Notes: generated by a model not told the origin, from the letters alone. A stretch of DNA of 64,000 bases from Kuschelorhynchus macadamiae (GCA_030620095.1 JAUTXW010003370.1:493778-557777); one strand, 5' to 3'. Shown: positions 9,889 to 21,120, counted from the stretch's first letter. Translations and numbers: made by a program.

Positions 9889-11941
9889 CTACCCCGTTGA
9901 ATTTCTCACGAAATTTTTTATACGTTTAAGTGTTGAAAAATTGCGTTCTACTGATGAACTTGTGGCAGGTATTGTCAATACTAATTCACACAATTTCGAC
10001 ACTTCGGTGTAGGCATCTTCCAGCTCCTTGTCTTTTAAAAATTGCATTAGTTCCTTAGCGTTATTTTTTGCGCTAATGTCATCAGTTTCATAAATCACTT
10101 TTAGTTCAGATCGCAATAACACTCGGTCGAAGAACTGAATGAAGAAGAAGAGATTTAAACGCATCTTCTGGAAAAGTTTTTCCTTTAAATGCATCAAAAT
10201 TGCAGAGCTCGAGGAATTTAAAATCATTTAAACCGGTAAATCTATAGTTTATTTGTTGCTGAATTTGATCGATTATTTCATAAAAGAGGCGTCTGTATGA
10301 TGTTTGAACATCTCCGACCTTGTCTGTTCGAAGACGCTTGGCTTGTGGCTCTACATTTAACGTCGTCGTTTTCTCCCAAAATAGGTCAAAGTCGTCTCTT
10401 TTTTGGCTTAACATGGACTTAAAATCATCCACTTTTTTTAAGCAAAAAGCAATATCATTTGTTTTAATTTGTAATATATTAAAAACATTGTCCGAGAATG
10501 GAAATATTTCTGAAAATATGTTTAACAAATAATTAAAATTAAAATCTCGTTTCAAACAGTCCAAAAACCCCCTCGAACTATTTATTGCTTCTGAGTCCCA
10601 CGTTTCATTATTTTCTATTATATTCTCAAATAGTTCAATCAGTGATTCACGATTTTCAGATACTGAGTCTTCCATTATAATTCCAACTAGTAGGAGCTAC
10701 TTTGGGCAATCGTTTGTGGACAATGGAGTCCAAAGCTTGTGTACGTTTTGTTGACTTGGAAAAAATAAGCAGCCATGCCACTTAAAGTAACGAAAAATAC
10801 TTTACACTCTTTAATGTGATTGGTGGACTGGGATAAAACTAAATTTAATTTATGAGCAAAACAATGGACAAACACAGCACGTGGGAAAGTTTCTCGAACT
10901 TTAGCTTGCAGACCCCCTAATTGTCGTGCCATCACTGCAGCTACATCATAGCTTTGAGCAACTAATTTTTTCTCTCCATTAACTTCTTTAGTAGCGTTAT
11001 AAACTACGGTATATAATGCATCTGCTGTACGATTTTCGGACACATTCTTAAAACCTAAAAATTGCTCTTGAATACTTCCGTCTGTTTTAACGTAGCGTAT
11101 TACTATAGATAATTGACTAAAATTAGTGATATCAGTTGTTTCGTCCAGAACAATAGCAATGAACCGCGCCTCGCCAATCTCCTGCTTAATTTTTTTTAGA
11201 ATAATGGTTGCAACAGCGGAAATTAAATCATTCTGGATTCGATTCGACGTTCCGCGAAAAACGCTAGACTGCTCTAAATGATTTTTAAGCAATCATCATA
11301 TTTAACCATTATACTAAGTAAATCTTGAAAATTTCCTCTATTTGAAGAAACTCTTGTTGCGTCATGACCTCTAAATCCCAATTCGTGTTGTCCGAGAAAA
11401 CAAACAACATCGATAAGTCTTCTTAATATTTGCCTATTTTTATCGACTAGTTCATTGTGCTGTCCGAGAAAACAAACAACATCGATAAGTCTTCTTAATA
11501 TTTGCCTATTTTTGTCCACTAGTTCATTGTGTTGGCGGTGACTAATTCCCAACTGTTTATTAAGGGCGTGTTCAATTCTGGTTTTGCCGAATTTTCTTTT
11601 ATGACGGCCTGCAAATGCGCTTTAGACATAATGTGTCTTTTTACAGCTTTATGGAAATTGTTTAAATCGGAAAAACCAGTTTTATTCCAGAGACCTTTTT
11701 CATTTTCAAAATGTAAACATGGCCAACAAAATAATTTACTTATATTTTCACACCCTATTAGCCATTTAAATTGTTCGTATTGTTTTTTCGAATAAAAATG
11801 TCTAATACAGTTCTTCATTTTTGTGGTTAAATTTTTCATAGGCGGTTTTGCCCTTCCTTTGGAAATTATTTGAAGCTTATCAGCGAAGTTTAATGTTGAA
11901 AATCTTTTTGTTATTAAGACACACGCCACACATTCACACAC
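9889..11941 (-). pseudogene. hAT transposase (zinc-finger MYM/DUF4371-like), frameshifted
   Basis: Blocks in order on the minus strand: an N-terminal TTF-type zinc-finger region (CENISKLFCWPCLHFENEKG, 11941-11519); a DUF4371-like RNase-H-fold block with FIAIVLDETTDITNFSQLSI and FVHCFAHKLNLVLSQS (11292-10687); the remaining fold (10675-10106); and the hAT C-terminal dimerisation motif (IPATSSSVERNFSTLKRIKN) ending at 9889. At least three frame changes separate these blocks, and a 72-bp internal duplication adds a 24-residue repeat. The protein cannot be made from one frame. Insect relatives are often annotated as zinc finger MYM-type protein 1-like. Confidence 0.8.
11386..11530. repeat. 72-bp tandem duplication inside the hAT transposase
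   Basis: TCCGAGAAAACAAACAACAT recurs at 11391 and 11463, a 72-bp period that keeps the reading frame and repeats NELVDKNRQILRRLIDVVCF in the minus-strand translation. The two copies differ at a few bases. Confidence 0.8.
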
Positions 11942-12145
11942 ACACTCTTCTTACTAAATTCTCCAACATTTTCAACGTTATTACCGACAGACATAGGTTC
12001 TATTCGATTTCTATTGTGGCTCGGTCGGAGTCAAGGCCGCATTTATTATGGGCTTGATAATTAAGATAATATTTTAGCATTTTTAATATAAACCAAATTA
12101 ATCTGCTTTCCTTGCTTCCATGGACTGCACGCCCCTGATTAGTTC

Positions 12146-13208
12146 CTTTCGATAGTCGCATACGTAGATATGCACCCAAGTGTTTATGTGTATTTTCAAG
12201 GGATCCAAAAGTCTGATGGTAGAAAGGTGTGGAATTTAATTATTTAATTTTAAGCAGATTACAAAATTCTTTAAATATATTAGACAAAAATTCAGTTCCC
12301 TTGTCTGTTACGCAAAATAAAATTTTCTACAAATGACTTTGCAACAGTCAGTGCCTCTTTATTGCGAAGCGGATATGCTTCCACGAATTTCGTTAGCTCA
12401 CATTGAAGTGTGAGTATATATTGAATATTTTCAATATCAACTGATAATGGCCCGACTAAGTCTAAATATACTTTTTGAAATGCTGAAGTAGCCGTTGTGG
12501 TTATTGTCATTGGTTGTTTATTTGGTATTGAATGTGTGTACCTTTGACATTCGTCACACCTTTTGACAAAATCCTCAACGTTTTTCATCATGGTTACCCA
12601 AAAGTAATATCTTTTTATATTCTTATACGTTAATGTATACATAATGTATGAAAGTCATTAAGAATTAACTGACATAATTCCTTATTTTCTATCCTTTGTT
12701 TATCTTTTATAATACTGAGTTTAAGATTTGTCTTAAAAATTTCGTTTTTACATTTAATAATGCGCATGTCATTTAATAACTGATTAGACTCATTATTTTT
12801 TATAATAATTAATTCCGGAATATCGTATGTTTTACATAATTTCTCCAGATGCCTCAACGATTCACCTAAGTTCGACATTGATCGGTATTTCTGGGATAAG
12901 TACACTATTTTAGAATTGACGTCATACATGAAATTTTCATATTCACTTTTTAATTTATTATTAAACTTTATTTTAGTAAATTCATTTTCACGTACCGGCC
13001 GTAATTCTATTATTTGAGTTTTAGGGTATTTTAATATTTCCACTGCAACAGGGTGAACAATCCTGTTTTCCATGGAAGTATTATCACTTGTCATATTGGG
13101 GTTTCTTTTGTTATTTTTTGTCTCCGAACGAGTAATTGCGTTTAAACTGGCACTCACTCTATTATTCATTTCTTTTAATTCGTTCGACTCTATACACACA
13201 CGTGACAA
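12146..13208 (-). pseudogene. Gypsy 1 linker, integrase zinc finger and integrase core
   Basis: The minus-strand frame 13208-12630 covers the region after RNase H. From 12642 the integrase reads VEDFVKRCDECQRYTHSIPN (zinc-binding CxxC half) and YLDLVGPLSVDIENIQYILT (first catalytic Asp). The core continues through GTEFLSNIF, a stop codon, and GSLENTH (catalytic Glu context) up to the hAT insertion. The frame change near 12640 and the stop near 12247 make it non-functional. Confidence 0.75.
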
Positions 13209-13253
13209 AGCATCCGCTGTAACATTTTCAGCACCTTAGTGGATTGAAAAATC

Positions 13254-13577
13254 CTATTCCTCGAGCGTTAGCCTAAATTTTGTGAGCCTACTAGAAGGAT
13301 TTGTCATGCCAAATAAGTATATTAAGGGACGATGGTCCGATAATATTATAAATTTTTTACCAAATAAATATGGTCTAAAATGTTTACATGACGAAACGAT
13401 TGCTAATAATTCCTTCTCTATTGTACAATAGTTTATTTCTGCTTTATTTAGAATTCTAGAAGCAAATGCAATAGTTCTGTCATCTGAGTTTGCCAGTATA
13501 GCCCCAAGACCAACCCCGCTTGCATCCGTTCTAAGAACAAATTGATTATCTTTTGAAAAATTTGGATACTGTAACAA
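13254..13577 (-). pseudogene. Gypsy 1 RNase H domain
   Basis: This open stretch matches retroelement RNase H: VLRTDASGVGLGAILAN (catalytic Asp), YCTIEKELLAIVSSCKHFRP (catalytic Glu) and IILSDHRPLIYLF (catalytic Asp). All three acidic positions are kept. The frame is open only for this domain; flanking reverse transcriptase and integrase are in other frames. Confidence 0.8.
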
Positions 13578-13599
13578 GGGCGGACTAATAAGAGACTGT

Positions 13600-14460
13600 T
13601 TTAAAGTTTCAAATGATTTTTGACATACTTCAGACCATTCAAAAACTTTTCCTTTCCTAGCTAGTTTATTTAAAGGGTGACCAATATCTGCAAACTTTTT
13701 AATAGATTTCCTGTAATAATTTGCAAATGCACCGAAGCGTTTGGTTTCGTTACAATTTTTTGGAACTGGATAATGAGAAATAGCCCTTGTTTTTTTCAGG
13801 ATCAGGTGATATACCTTCAGATGAAATTAAATGACCTAAATATAAAATTTCCTTTTTTAAGAACTCACATTTACTAGGATTGAGTTTAAGGTTTATTTGT
13901 CTAAGAATTTTAATTAAATTTTGATTATGATTCTGTAAGGAATGTCCGAAAACTATCATATCGTCTAAGTAAACGAAACATGCCTCGTAATTTAAACCCG
14001 CCATTGCTATAGGCATCAACCTTGACCACGCACTAGGACTTATTTTCATACCCATCGGTAATCGTTTCATTTGAAATTGTCCTCTGTCCGTTGTAAAGGC
14101 TGTACAGGGCCTACTTTCAGGATCAAGTTCTAATTGTTAATATCCTTGTGGTAAATCGAGGTGCGAGAAATAAACCGCACCAGATAGGGAATCTAGAATT
14201 TCCGTAATATTCGATAGTGCAAATACATCATTTTGTAGGCGTTGATTACATAACCTAAAATCTATTATCAATCTGTGACGTTTAAGGCCATTTTTGTCCG
14301 CTTTTTTGGGAACTAAATAAAAGAGGTGAAGACCACTCTGAGTGCGCTTCCTCTATAATACTCTTTTTTAGCATATCGTCTACCTGGTTATTAATTTCCT
14401 CTTTTTGAGGATGAGGTAACCTGTAAGGTTTGACGTAAACTGGAATTGCGTCCTCCTTTA
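13600..14460 (-). pseudogene. Gypsy 1 reverse transcriptase
   Basis: Pieces include SEWSSPLLF near the fingers, LPMGMKISPSAWSRLM, and the catalytic box FVYLDDMIVFG (about 13965-13930), then the thumb region with LGHLISSEGISPDPEK. Stops and frame changes occur at 14100-14350 and near 13750. The catalytic YLDD is intact but the gene is broken. Confidence 0.75.
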
Positions 14461-14544
14461 ATCTTATTATATATAGTAACTGTATATAAATATTAACTGT
14501 TAATAAATATTATATAAATTAGTAACTGTTAATAAATCATTTTA

Positions 14545-14690
14545 AATAATTCTCAAAAAGACAACTAAGACTTGCGCCACTGTCACATAACAATATCATT
14601 TCTTCCCTTTCATACCTGACACGCACATAATTTAAAGCATTCATATTAAAACTAGCTGTATCATTATTTTCTAAATTATTAGAAACGAAA
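14545..14690 (-). pseudogene. Gypsy 1 aspartic protease fragment
   Basis: A minus-strand frame gives ILLCDSGASLSCLF, the DSGA active-site motif of a retropepsin. It stops soon afterwards and the protease C-terminal half is replaced by AT-rich sequence (14460-14540). Confidence 0.6.
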
Positions 14691-15883
14691 AAACTTATAT
14701 CCTTGAGATTCCTCGCTATTTTTATTTATGTTATTACTTTCCACATTATCAACAAAATATACACTATTATTTGAAAACTGCTGACGCCTACCTCCTCGAC
14801 GAAAATTTGACCTACTAAAGCGGAAACGACCTCGGCCTTGGTAAAGCGAATTGTTTTGTTGTCTGTTAAAATTGTGATTATTAAAGTTTTGCCTACTCGG
14901 GTTACGGTTATTATTATGAATTTGTCTAAAATTTGCAAAATTATCTCTAGACCGGTTTCCTCGATATTGCTGACGCCCACGCATATAAAATAAGTTATTA
15001 GAATAAGTTGGGGTTAAATTTAAATTTTCTTCTCTAGCACCAGTTATCGCGTTATTTAAATTATTGTAATTTCTAGCTTTTATTATTGTTCTTAAATCTG
15101 GATTTCTTAAACCATTCGCGAAAGCATTTATCGCTAATTTTCACCGGTTGTAAAATTTTTGCCGAATTTTGATCACCGTCCGCTTGCGCTAAAGTTAAAT
15201 TTAATAAAAGTTGCTCGATAGTTTTTGCATAATCATCTATACTATTAGTATCTTTTCTAACGTTATGCAACTGATTAGCCAAAGCTGGTGCAGATTTTTT
15301 TGTAAGAAGTTGGTTATTCATATCCGTGACCAAAGCACCAACATTAGTATACATCGTTTGTAATCTCAATTTCGCATTTTGTGTTAATTTGGCCTTTAAA
15401 ACATATTTGATTAGCAATACTTTCCCGTTATCAACAAGCAAGTCGTTATATAATTCAATGGCATCAATTAACATTTCCGTAGTTTCTTCGGTACCATCCA
15501 TAGATGGCAACAAAGAAGCTGCGGTTCGCAAATCAAATTTTTCACTCATTGTTGAACTAGGTTGAATGCCCAAAAGCAAATCAGACTCTGCGAGCTCTAT
15601 TTTTTTTCTTTTATGGCAGTTAACCGACCTAATAAAATAAATCTAGCTTTATCTATGTTATATTTTTGAAAATGTTCTAATTTATCGGTTTCATGCACCT
15701 GTTTACTATATTTATCTCTAAGCTGAAAAAACTTATTTTCTAATGTTTCTCCGTTGCTAATATTAATTTGTTTACCCTATCTAAAGAATCTCTACGCTCT
15801 AAGGACTCCTTTTTTATGTTTACGATAAATATTGAAATAACGTTATTCAACTTATCCAAATCGCTTAAATCTACTTCACTCAT
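14679..15883 (-). pseudogene. Gypsy 1 gag
   Basis: An ATG at 15883 opens MSEVDLSDLDKLNNVISIFI. A frameshift near 15770 breaks it, and coding resumes at 15579 (capsid-like helices, e.g. KLRLQTMYTNVGALVTDMNN) to 15073. A third block (14984-14679) is a basic RGG/RN-rich tail (RGRGRFRFSRSNFRRGGRRQ), the likely RNA-binding part; no CCHC knuckle is visible. The layout resembles gag of mdg1/412-like Gypsy elements. Confidence 0.65.
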
Positions 15884-16455
15884 TAAATGAAATAATTATC
15901 AATACATTTTAAGCAATAAATAATAACCAATAAAATAATTAGTGCTAAAACTATAACTTACTATGATACTATAATATGTTAATACTAAATATGTTATGTT
16001 CATTGAGCCCATAGTCGCCTAAAATAAGTTCATACTGTCCATATTCACCAATACTAGGGCTCTATCAATCCCAACGTTGCGCACTAGCGGCCTTTTGCCA
16101 CACTAGCACGTGCCCTCGTTGCTGACCACCGGATTGGTTCGGCCAGTGTCTTCTCATTTTTTTTCCTCGACTTCATAAGTCTTGGCTTCTTCTAATTTCT
16201 AGACGTATTATTCTCTCTAACTCCTTTTTACTGCGGCGGCAACACCATAAAACAATTAAGGTAACTGCTATCATTATAGCTACAACTCCGCAAACTTGTC
16301 AAAGAGAATAGTTACTGTTGTTACCCTCTGAAGTCGTACCTCCACTGTTGCCTGCCTGGGCAATTATAACTTCCTCTTTTAACTGTATTTTTCCCATGTT
16401 TTTCTTTTCTTTTAAGGCGCCATAACGATATTTTTGCACCGTTAACTTAAGCACT

Positions 16456-16473
16456 TAGGTTGCACGGTCGCCA
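16456..16473 (-). other. Gypsy 1 primer-binding site
   Basis: Minus-strand TGGCGACCGTGCAACC starts immediately after the 5' LTR (16474), as expected for a tRNA primer-binding site. The TGGCGACCGTG start resembles those of mdg1/412-type elements. Confidence 0.6.
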
Positions 16474-16762
16474 TGTAATAATCTTAATATTTTCTTGTTC
16501 AGGTTCGAGCTACATGCTTAAGAAAATTAATAAAGGGGTGCGCTCATTACTGTATAACACTTTATTCTCTCCTCGTTACAATTGTGTAAAAGTACTTAAC
16601 CTAACCTGATTAATAATATAAAATAATAATTTGATGATTCTATAAACTATTACTCCATATTTACAACAATCGAAAAGCTGTGTTGGACATTGTTGCAATA
16701 AGTTATTGCCTTAATTATAGTTCAATGATATGGCCTACCTTTGCAACTTGGATTCCATCACA
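16474..16762 (-). repeat. Gypsy 1, 5' LTR
   Basis: Partner of 8908-9195, nearly identical along its whole length. The plus-strand reading begins TGTAATAATC and ends ATTCCATCACA. Confidence 0.8.
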
Positions 16763-17800
16763 CACCGACAGACAGACCGACAGACGGACCAAGAATTGAT
16801 AAAACATATTTTTTGGCATCTAGGATCTCTAAAACGTAAAGATGTGTAAAATCTGAGGACGATTTTTCAGGATTACAAACATTTTATTTGGCCGCCATTT
16901 TGTTCGGCTATTTTGAATTAGTACCACTATTTTATTAGTTGATCCCTATACCACAATTAGTTATGGCACACAATTTGAAATAAAACCATAAAGCGGTTTT
17001 TGCAAGCTGAATTTTTAAATATTTAATTAATATAATGTTACCAGGTAATTATAACATAATATTTGATGTTTTTGTAAAATTTGAGATAAATTGGATGAGC
17101 AGTTTTTTAATAATATTTTTTTTATTTTGTTTCGCCATATTGAATTTTTACCAAAATCTAATCAGGTCATCCCCATATGAACCTTAACTTTTGACCAAAA
17201 TTTGAAGTAAATCGGGTAAGTAATCTTTAAGCTATGCCTCGAACTGACAGACTGACAGACGGACGAAATAGATAAAACATATTTTTTGGCATCTATCGAC
17301 GCTAAAGCGTAAAAGTGTGTCAAACCTGAGAGGGATATTTTTTTTACGATTACAAACATTTTATTTGATCGCCATTTTCTTCGGCCATCTTGGAGTAGTA
17401 CCACTATTTTATTAGTTGATCCCCATACTACAATTGTTATGACCCACAATTTGAAATCAAACAATTAAGCCGTTTTTAAGGCTGAATTTTTAAATATTTT
17501 ATGAAGCCTCCATTGTGTTCCGCCATATTGGATTCGTACCAAAATGTTACCAGTTAATTTCAACATAATACTTGATGCTTTTGCAAAATTTGAGATAAAT
17601 TGGATGAGTAGTTTTCTAATAATAATTTTTTGACATTTTACTGGGCTGCCATTTTGTTTCGTCATATTAGATTTTAATCAAAATGTTACCAGGTCATCCC
17701 CATATAACCTTTAATTTTTGACCAAAATTTGAAGTCAATTGGTTAAGTAGTTAGTAGTAGTAGACCGACGGAATTAAGAAAACATGTTTTTCGTCATCTA
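16763..17800 (+). repeat. ~500-bp satellite, right part
   Basis: Continuation of the 7720-8907 array: the ATAAAACAT landmark recurs near 16790, 17272 and 17774 (spacings about 482 and 502 bp), each followed by CATTTTATTTG and CGCCAT phrases. Units differ by many substitutions and small indels, so the array is old. Confidence 0.65.
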
Positions 17801-18105
17801 GGGATCCTGAAACGCGTAGATCTGAAAAAATCTTGGAGAGTGATTTTTTCACGATTGCAATACTCCCCTTTTACGAGGGAAGTAACACTTATATGTACCG
17901 TTTGGTATTTTCACAAATTCCTTTTAAAATGAATAATAATAAATAGCCAAAGAAAGGCGGTATTATTTATTTTAAAAGGAATTTGTGAAGATACAAAACG
18001 GTACATATCAGTGTTACTTCCCTCGTAAGAGGTAAGTATTGTAATCGTGAAAAAAATCACTCTGAGATTTTTTCAGATCTTCGCGTTTTAGGGTCCCTAC
18101 CAAAT
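17800..18105. repeat. Long palindrome (arms ~145 bp) at the end of the satellite
   Basis: The left arm (about 17800-17943) and right arm (about 17960-18105) are reverse complements with few mismatches. For example TTACGAGGGAAGTAACACT at 17871 mirrors AGTGTTACTTCCCTCGTAAG at 18011. A ~16-bp spacer lies around 17950. The outer part of each arm is satellite-related (TCTGAAAAAATCT), so it looks like a head-to-head satellite junction or a foldback MITE. Confidence 0.75.
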
Positions 18106-18115
18106 AGCTTTTTTA

Positions 18116-18488
18116 ATTTCTTGAAGGAATGAAAAAAATTATACTCCATTGTATATAGCTCCAATTTTTTAATGTCAGCATGGAGTGGTACTTACTGTAT
18201 TTTTGCTAATACATACATTGTCAATACAAATCTTAAATAAGTGTGATCATAAATATCCTATTTGGGGAGTTCATATTTTTATTATACTGATGACACTTGT
18301 TTTGTTTCCGTCAAGTTGAATGAATTAAAAATAAAAGCCAATGCAAAAAGAAATAATTATTGTTTGTATATTTTCTATAAATTCTATATTTTTAAGGGGT
18401 AAATAGTATCCTTAGGCACTCTGTACTGTATCTTGTATGTACGTATTTGGCTGTATATCCAAAGTAAATTGTATTTTTCATTTTCTAG
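18116..18488. other. Intron end
   Basis: AT-rich, ending in ATTTTTCATTTTCTAG, a good splice acceptor context. Confidence 0.4.
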
Positions 18489-18724
18489 GTCTTGCCTTAA
18501 AATCTGTTTCATTAACTCTTTCCTCCGCTCCAAAATTTCGATACCACAGATTGCAACTTGTTTTCGGCTCTAGCATAACTTCTACATCAAAGGCGATAGG
18601 TGGCGTGGATAGCACTACTGTAATACTAGATCCAGTAGTTAATATAAAGGTTCTAGATTGGTGGCACCCTCTGTATCCATCCAGTCATAATAATATGGAA
18701 GAACTATTACGAAGAAAAGATTAA
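18489..18724 (+). CDS. Terminal exon of the unrecognised host gene
   Basis: After the AG at 18487-18488 the frame opens with GT completing a codon, then LALKSVSLTLSSAPKFRYHR, and ends MEELLRRKD with TAA at 18722-18724. Joined to the exon ending at 1670 it completes a Gly codon without a shift. About 78 residues, with beta-strand-like character and no transposon motif. The ATG at 18437 lies in the inferred intron and is unlikely to be the start. I do not recognise the family. Confidence 0.5.
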
Positions 18725-20340
18725 AATATATTTTTTGTAAATAAGTCTGTAATAGAGGTTATACATGGTATTTTTGTACCTAATTTGTTAACTAATTTTA
18801 TTTACCTAAGCAAAATGACTTACTTGCTAAATATCTGTACATAGGAAATAATATGACGTACATTTGACAGAAAGCTGGTTTTTAAGTAACATTTTTAGCA
18901 TTAAATCTCGATACAGAGAGTGAGTTATAGTAAGAATAACAAACCTTGGGGATTATTTATTTTCCCAAGTAAATTATGTCCCAAAAGTTTTGAAAAAAAA
19001 TCTTAATAGTCAAGTCTTGGTTTAATTCTATATAAATTTTAACTATAAATAATTATTATTACATACAAATGCAACCTTTGAGATTATCAACAATACTGTA
19101 AACTGTTCTGCTAGGTGAGTCCAAAAATTTTTAATTAGTCTCGCCTGGGGCTAGTTTAGCGGGTGGTCTACGTTTGGGATAAAATTGATATTATTGACGA
19201 TTAACGAGTCTGTCGTTAATCTTGCTGTTGTCGAAGAGTTTTGTTTGATCTGGGAAATACCTTGAAATAAAAAAAAAATGCCAGCCATGCCAACATTATA
19301 TTTCTCTATAAACGTTAACTAGTTGTAAAGTTTTGATTCTAATGCCAACTTAATTCAGAGCTTTTGTTCCTTTATTCAGAGCAGTTTTTTCTCAAAACTT
19401 ATGGGACATATTACGTTGCCTATAAACTTTTTTCCAATTGCTTTAAAAATTATCGTTGAGCCGGTCATGTCTATGGCAATTATTAGGAAAAAATTATCCT
19501 AACGTGAAGAACCTGAATTTGCAATCTTTTTTGCCTTTAATTAGCTTTTTGTCATATTTTAACTTATTTTGCTCTACCTGACATACACTGTACGTCAATA
19601 TAATGTGTACAATATTATATTTTATAACATTTATTTGTAGTTTAGGAAAATGTAGCCAAGTTGGATTTTGTAAATACTATAAGAAAACATACACTATTTT
19701 TATAAAATGGGGTACATGCTATGATTAAATTGCACTAAACAGTCCGATAAGACAAACATATTAATTGTAAATTTGTTTATAAAAATGTTCTTAAAAATAT
19801 AAATATATATTGTTTCAACTTTTAATTGTAATGTTGTAAATTATTTTATATTTAAGTAAAATTATTCGGACATGTATTCGCATTTATTATTATCCTTTTA
19901 AAAATGTGTTTGAAATTAAATGATGACAAACTAACTATTATTTTTCTGATTTCAAATATAAATAACATGTTGATGTTTTGTATAGTCGTTAAGCTTTTAT
20001 TGAATTTTGATATTCATGAAAATATGCAAAGGTGAAATATGGAAAATTGTAGGTGCTGCAGAAAACCAGTCCTGGTGATAGTTCAAAAAACTGTCAGATT
20101 TGTGATTCTGGTACCATAAATATGCAGTAGTAATAATTTACGTTATAGTCCGGTAGGCGACTTATTACAGTACGAGTTGTTTTACTTGAATATAAACGCA
20201 TTGTAATAACGATATTATAGCCATTATTTTCCATAACTAATTATGATTGCCCTTTACTTGTTACTCTGAAATAAAACTAAATATTTTATTTTTGATATTT
20301 TTGAGTGAGGCAATTTGAAAGTGAAAGTTAACTAATTGCT
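18725..20340. other. Inferred 3' UTR and AT-rich spacer
   Basis: No open frame of note. An AATAAA followed by an A-run lies at 19266-19280 and could be the polyadenylation signal of the host gene, but this is weak. Nothing else recognised. Confidence 0.3.
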
Positions 20341-20349
20341 TCCTAATAA

Positions 20350-20510
20350 CTTTGACGATATTCATTTTGTTTGCTTTACAGTTGAAATAAAATATATTTA
20401 ATTCAACATGGCCGACTAGCCAATCCTTTTGATATACACTTTCGGGTTTACTTTGACGATATTCATTTTGTCTTCCTCGGAATAGCCAATCCTTTTGAAC
20501 AATATAATAT
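20350..20510. repeat. Small local duplication
   Basis: TTTGACGATATTCATTTTGT occurs at about 20352 and 20451, and AGCCAATCCTTTTGA at about 20417 and 20483: a ~70-100-bp unit duplicated once with divergence. Confidence 0.5.
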
Positions 20511-20579
20511 TTTCAATTTTATATTCAATTATATTAAAGAAAATATTGAAATATATATATACAAATACATATATATCTA

Positions 20580-21120
20580 TATCTTCAAGTGCCGTACCGG
20601 TATTCGAGCGTTGGCGATGGTCAGTCAGTACCTTGAAACCTATCTTATATCAAGATGTATCTGCTTTCTCGAATCCACTACACTAGACCATTATTCTAGG
20701 GAATGTGTTCTACGTAGTGGTTTCCCGTTGCCTTCTACGAAGTTGTGTCTTGTAGTGTATGTGTTGAGTAAGAGGCCTTGTTACTGTTCGCAGTCGACCC
20801 TAAGTCTACGAACAGAGTCGTTATTTTATTATCCCAACGACTAAAGGCACTCGGGAACGTACCGGACCAGGCATATCGAGCACTCTTATTACTCTATTAT
20901 ATTAAAAAGTGCCGACTACGACAAGTCTCGAACCCGCGGGCTGGCTTATATGTATGTGTTTTCAATCCGGGTGTACATTACTGTCGTTCTGAAAAGAACA
21001 GTTTTGCTGACGTTTCGCCAAAATCACATTTGGCATTTTCGAAGCTTTCTTTCTCGCGTCCGAATAGAGTCTCTATTAGGACAATTACAAAATGACAATG
21101 ACATAAGTGAAACAGAACTG
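20580..21120. other. Retroelement-like non-coding fragment
   Basis: GTGCCGTACCGGTATTCGAG and GCGTTGGCGATGG near 20590-20620 resemble untranslated parts of insect retroelements. The right half carries a minus-strand hammerhead-like motif (21005-21045). Open frames here (20778-21095) show no recognised domain. Family assignment is uncertain. Confidence 0.25.
21005..21045 (-). ncRNA. Degenerate hammerhead-like motif (minus strand)
   Basis: On the minus strand a 6-bp stem II (GCCAAA with TTTGGC, loop of six) is followed directly by GAAACGTC, as in the 7-kb array. The upstream core box reads TCGAAAA where CTGAnGA is expected. This is the arrangement seen in Penelope-like terminal repeats. Probably inactive. 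Confidence 0.35.

Larger units (their letters stand above)
9708..12137 (-). mobile_element. hAT transposon inserted in the Gypsy 1 integrase
   Basis: The ends are CAGGGGCGTGC at 9708 and its reverse complement ending at 12137. The flanks carry a perfect 8-bp duplication ATTAGTTC (9700-9707 and 12138-12145), the hAT hallmark. The interior holds a minus-strand transposase pseudogene. The 2430-bp length suits an autonomous-type copy that has since decayed. Because the target duplication is perfect, the insertion is younger than the Gypsy element. Confidence 0.9.
8908..16762 (-). mobile_element. Gypsy-type LTR retrotransposon (minus strand) containing a hAT insertion
   Basis: Two near-identical ~288-bp LTRs (8908-9195 and 16474-16762) bound gag, protease, reverse transcriptase, RNase H and integrase remnants in standard Gypsy order on the minus strand. 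Removing the 2430-bp hAT leaves about 5.4 kb. Integrase ends about 110 bp before the left LTR, so no env gene is present. All coding blocks carry stops, frameshifts or small deletions. I found no clear target-site duplication around the LTRs. The near-identity of the LTRs suggests a moderate age, and the hAT landed afterwards. Confidence 0.85.
1671..18488 (+). other. Inferred 16.8-kb intron filled with nested mobile elements
   Basis: It begins with GTAATG and ends with a pyrimidine-rich tract and CTAG. Flanking exon frames join in phase (one base left in the donor exon, two bases leading the acceptor exon). It contains an RTE LINE, a hammerhead-like tandem array, a ~500-bp satellite, a Gypsy element with an internal hAT, and a large palindrome. 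Additional small exons inside cannot be excluded. Confidence 0.4.

Noticed and set aside
18437..18488. ATG at 18437 as gene start
   Set aside because: The segment is intron-like with a strong acceptor at 18488, and the frame before it has no coding character.
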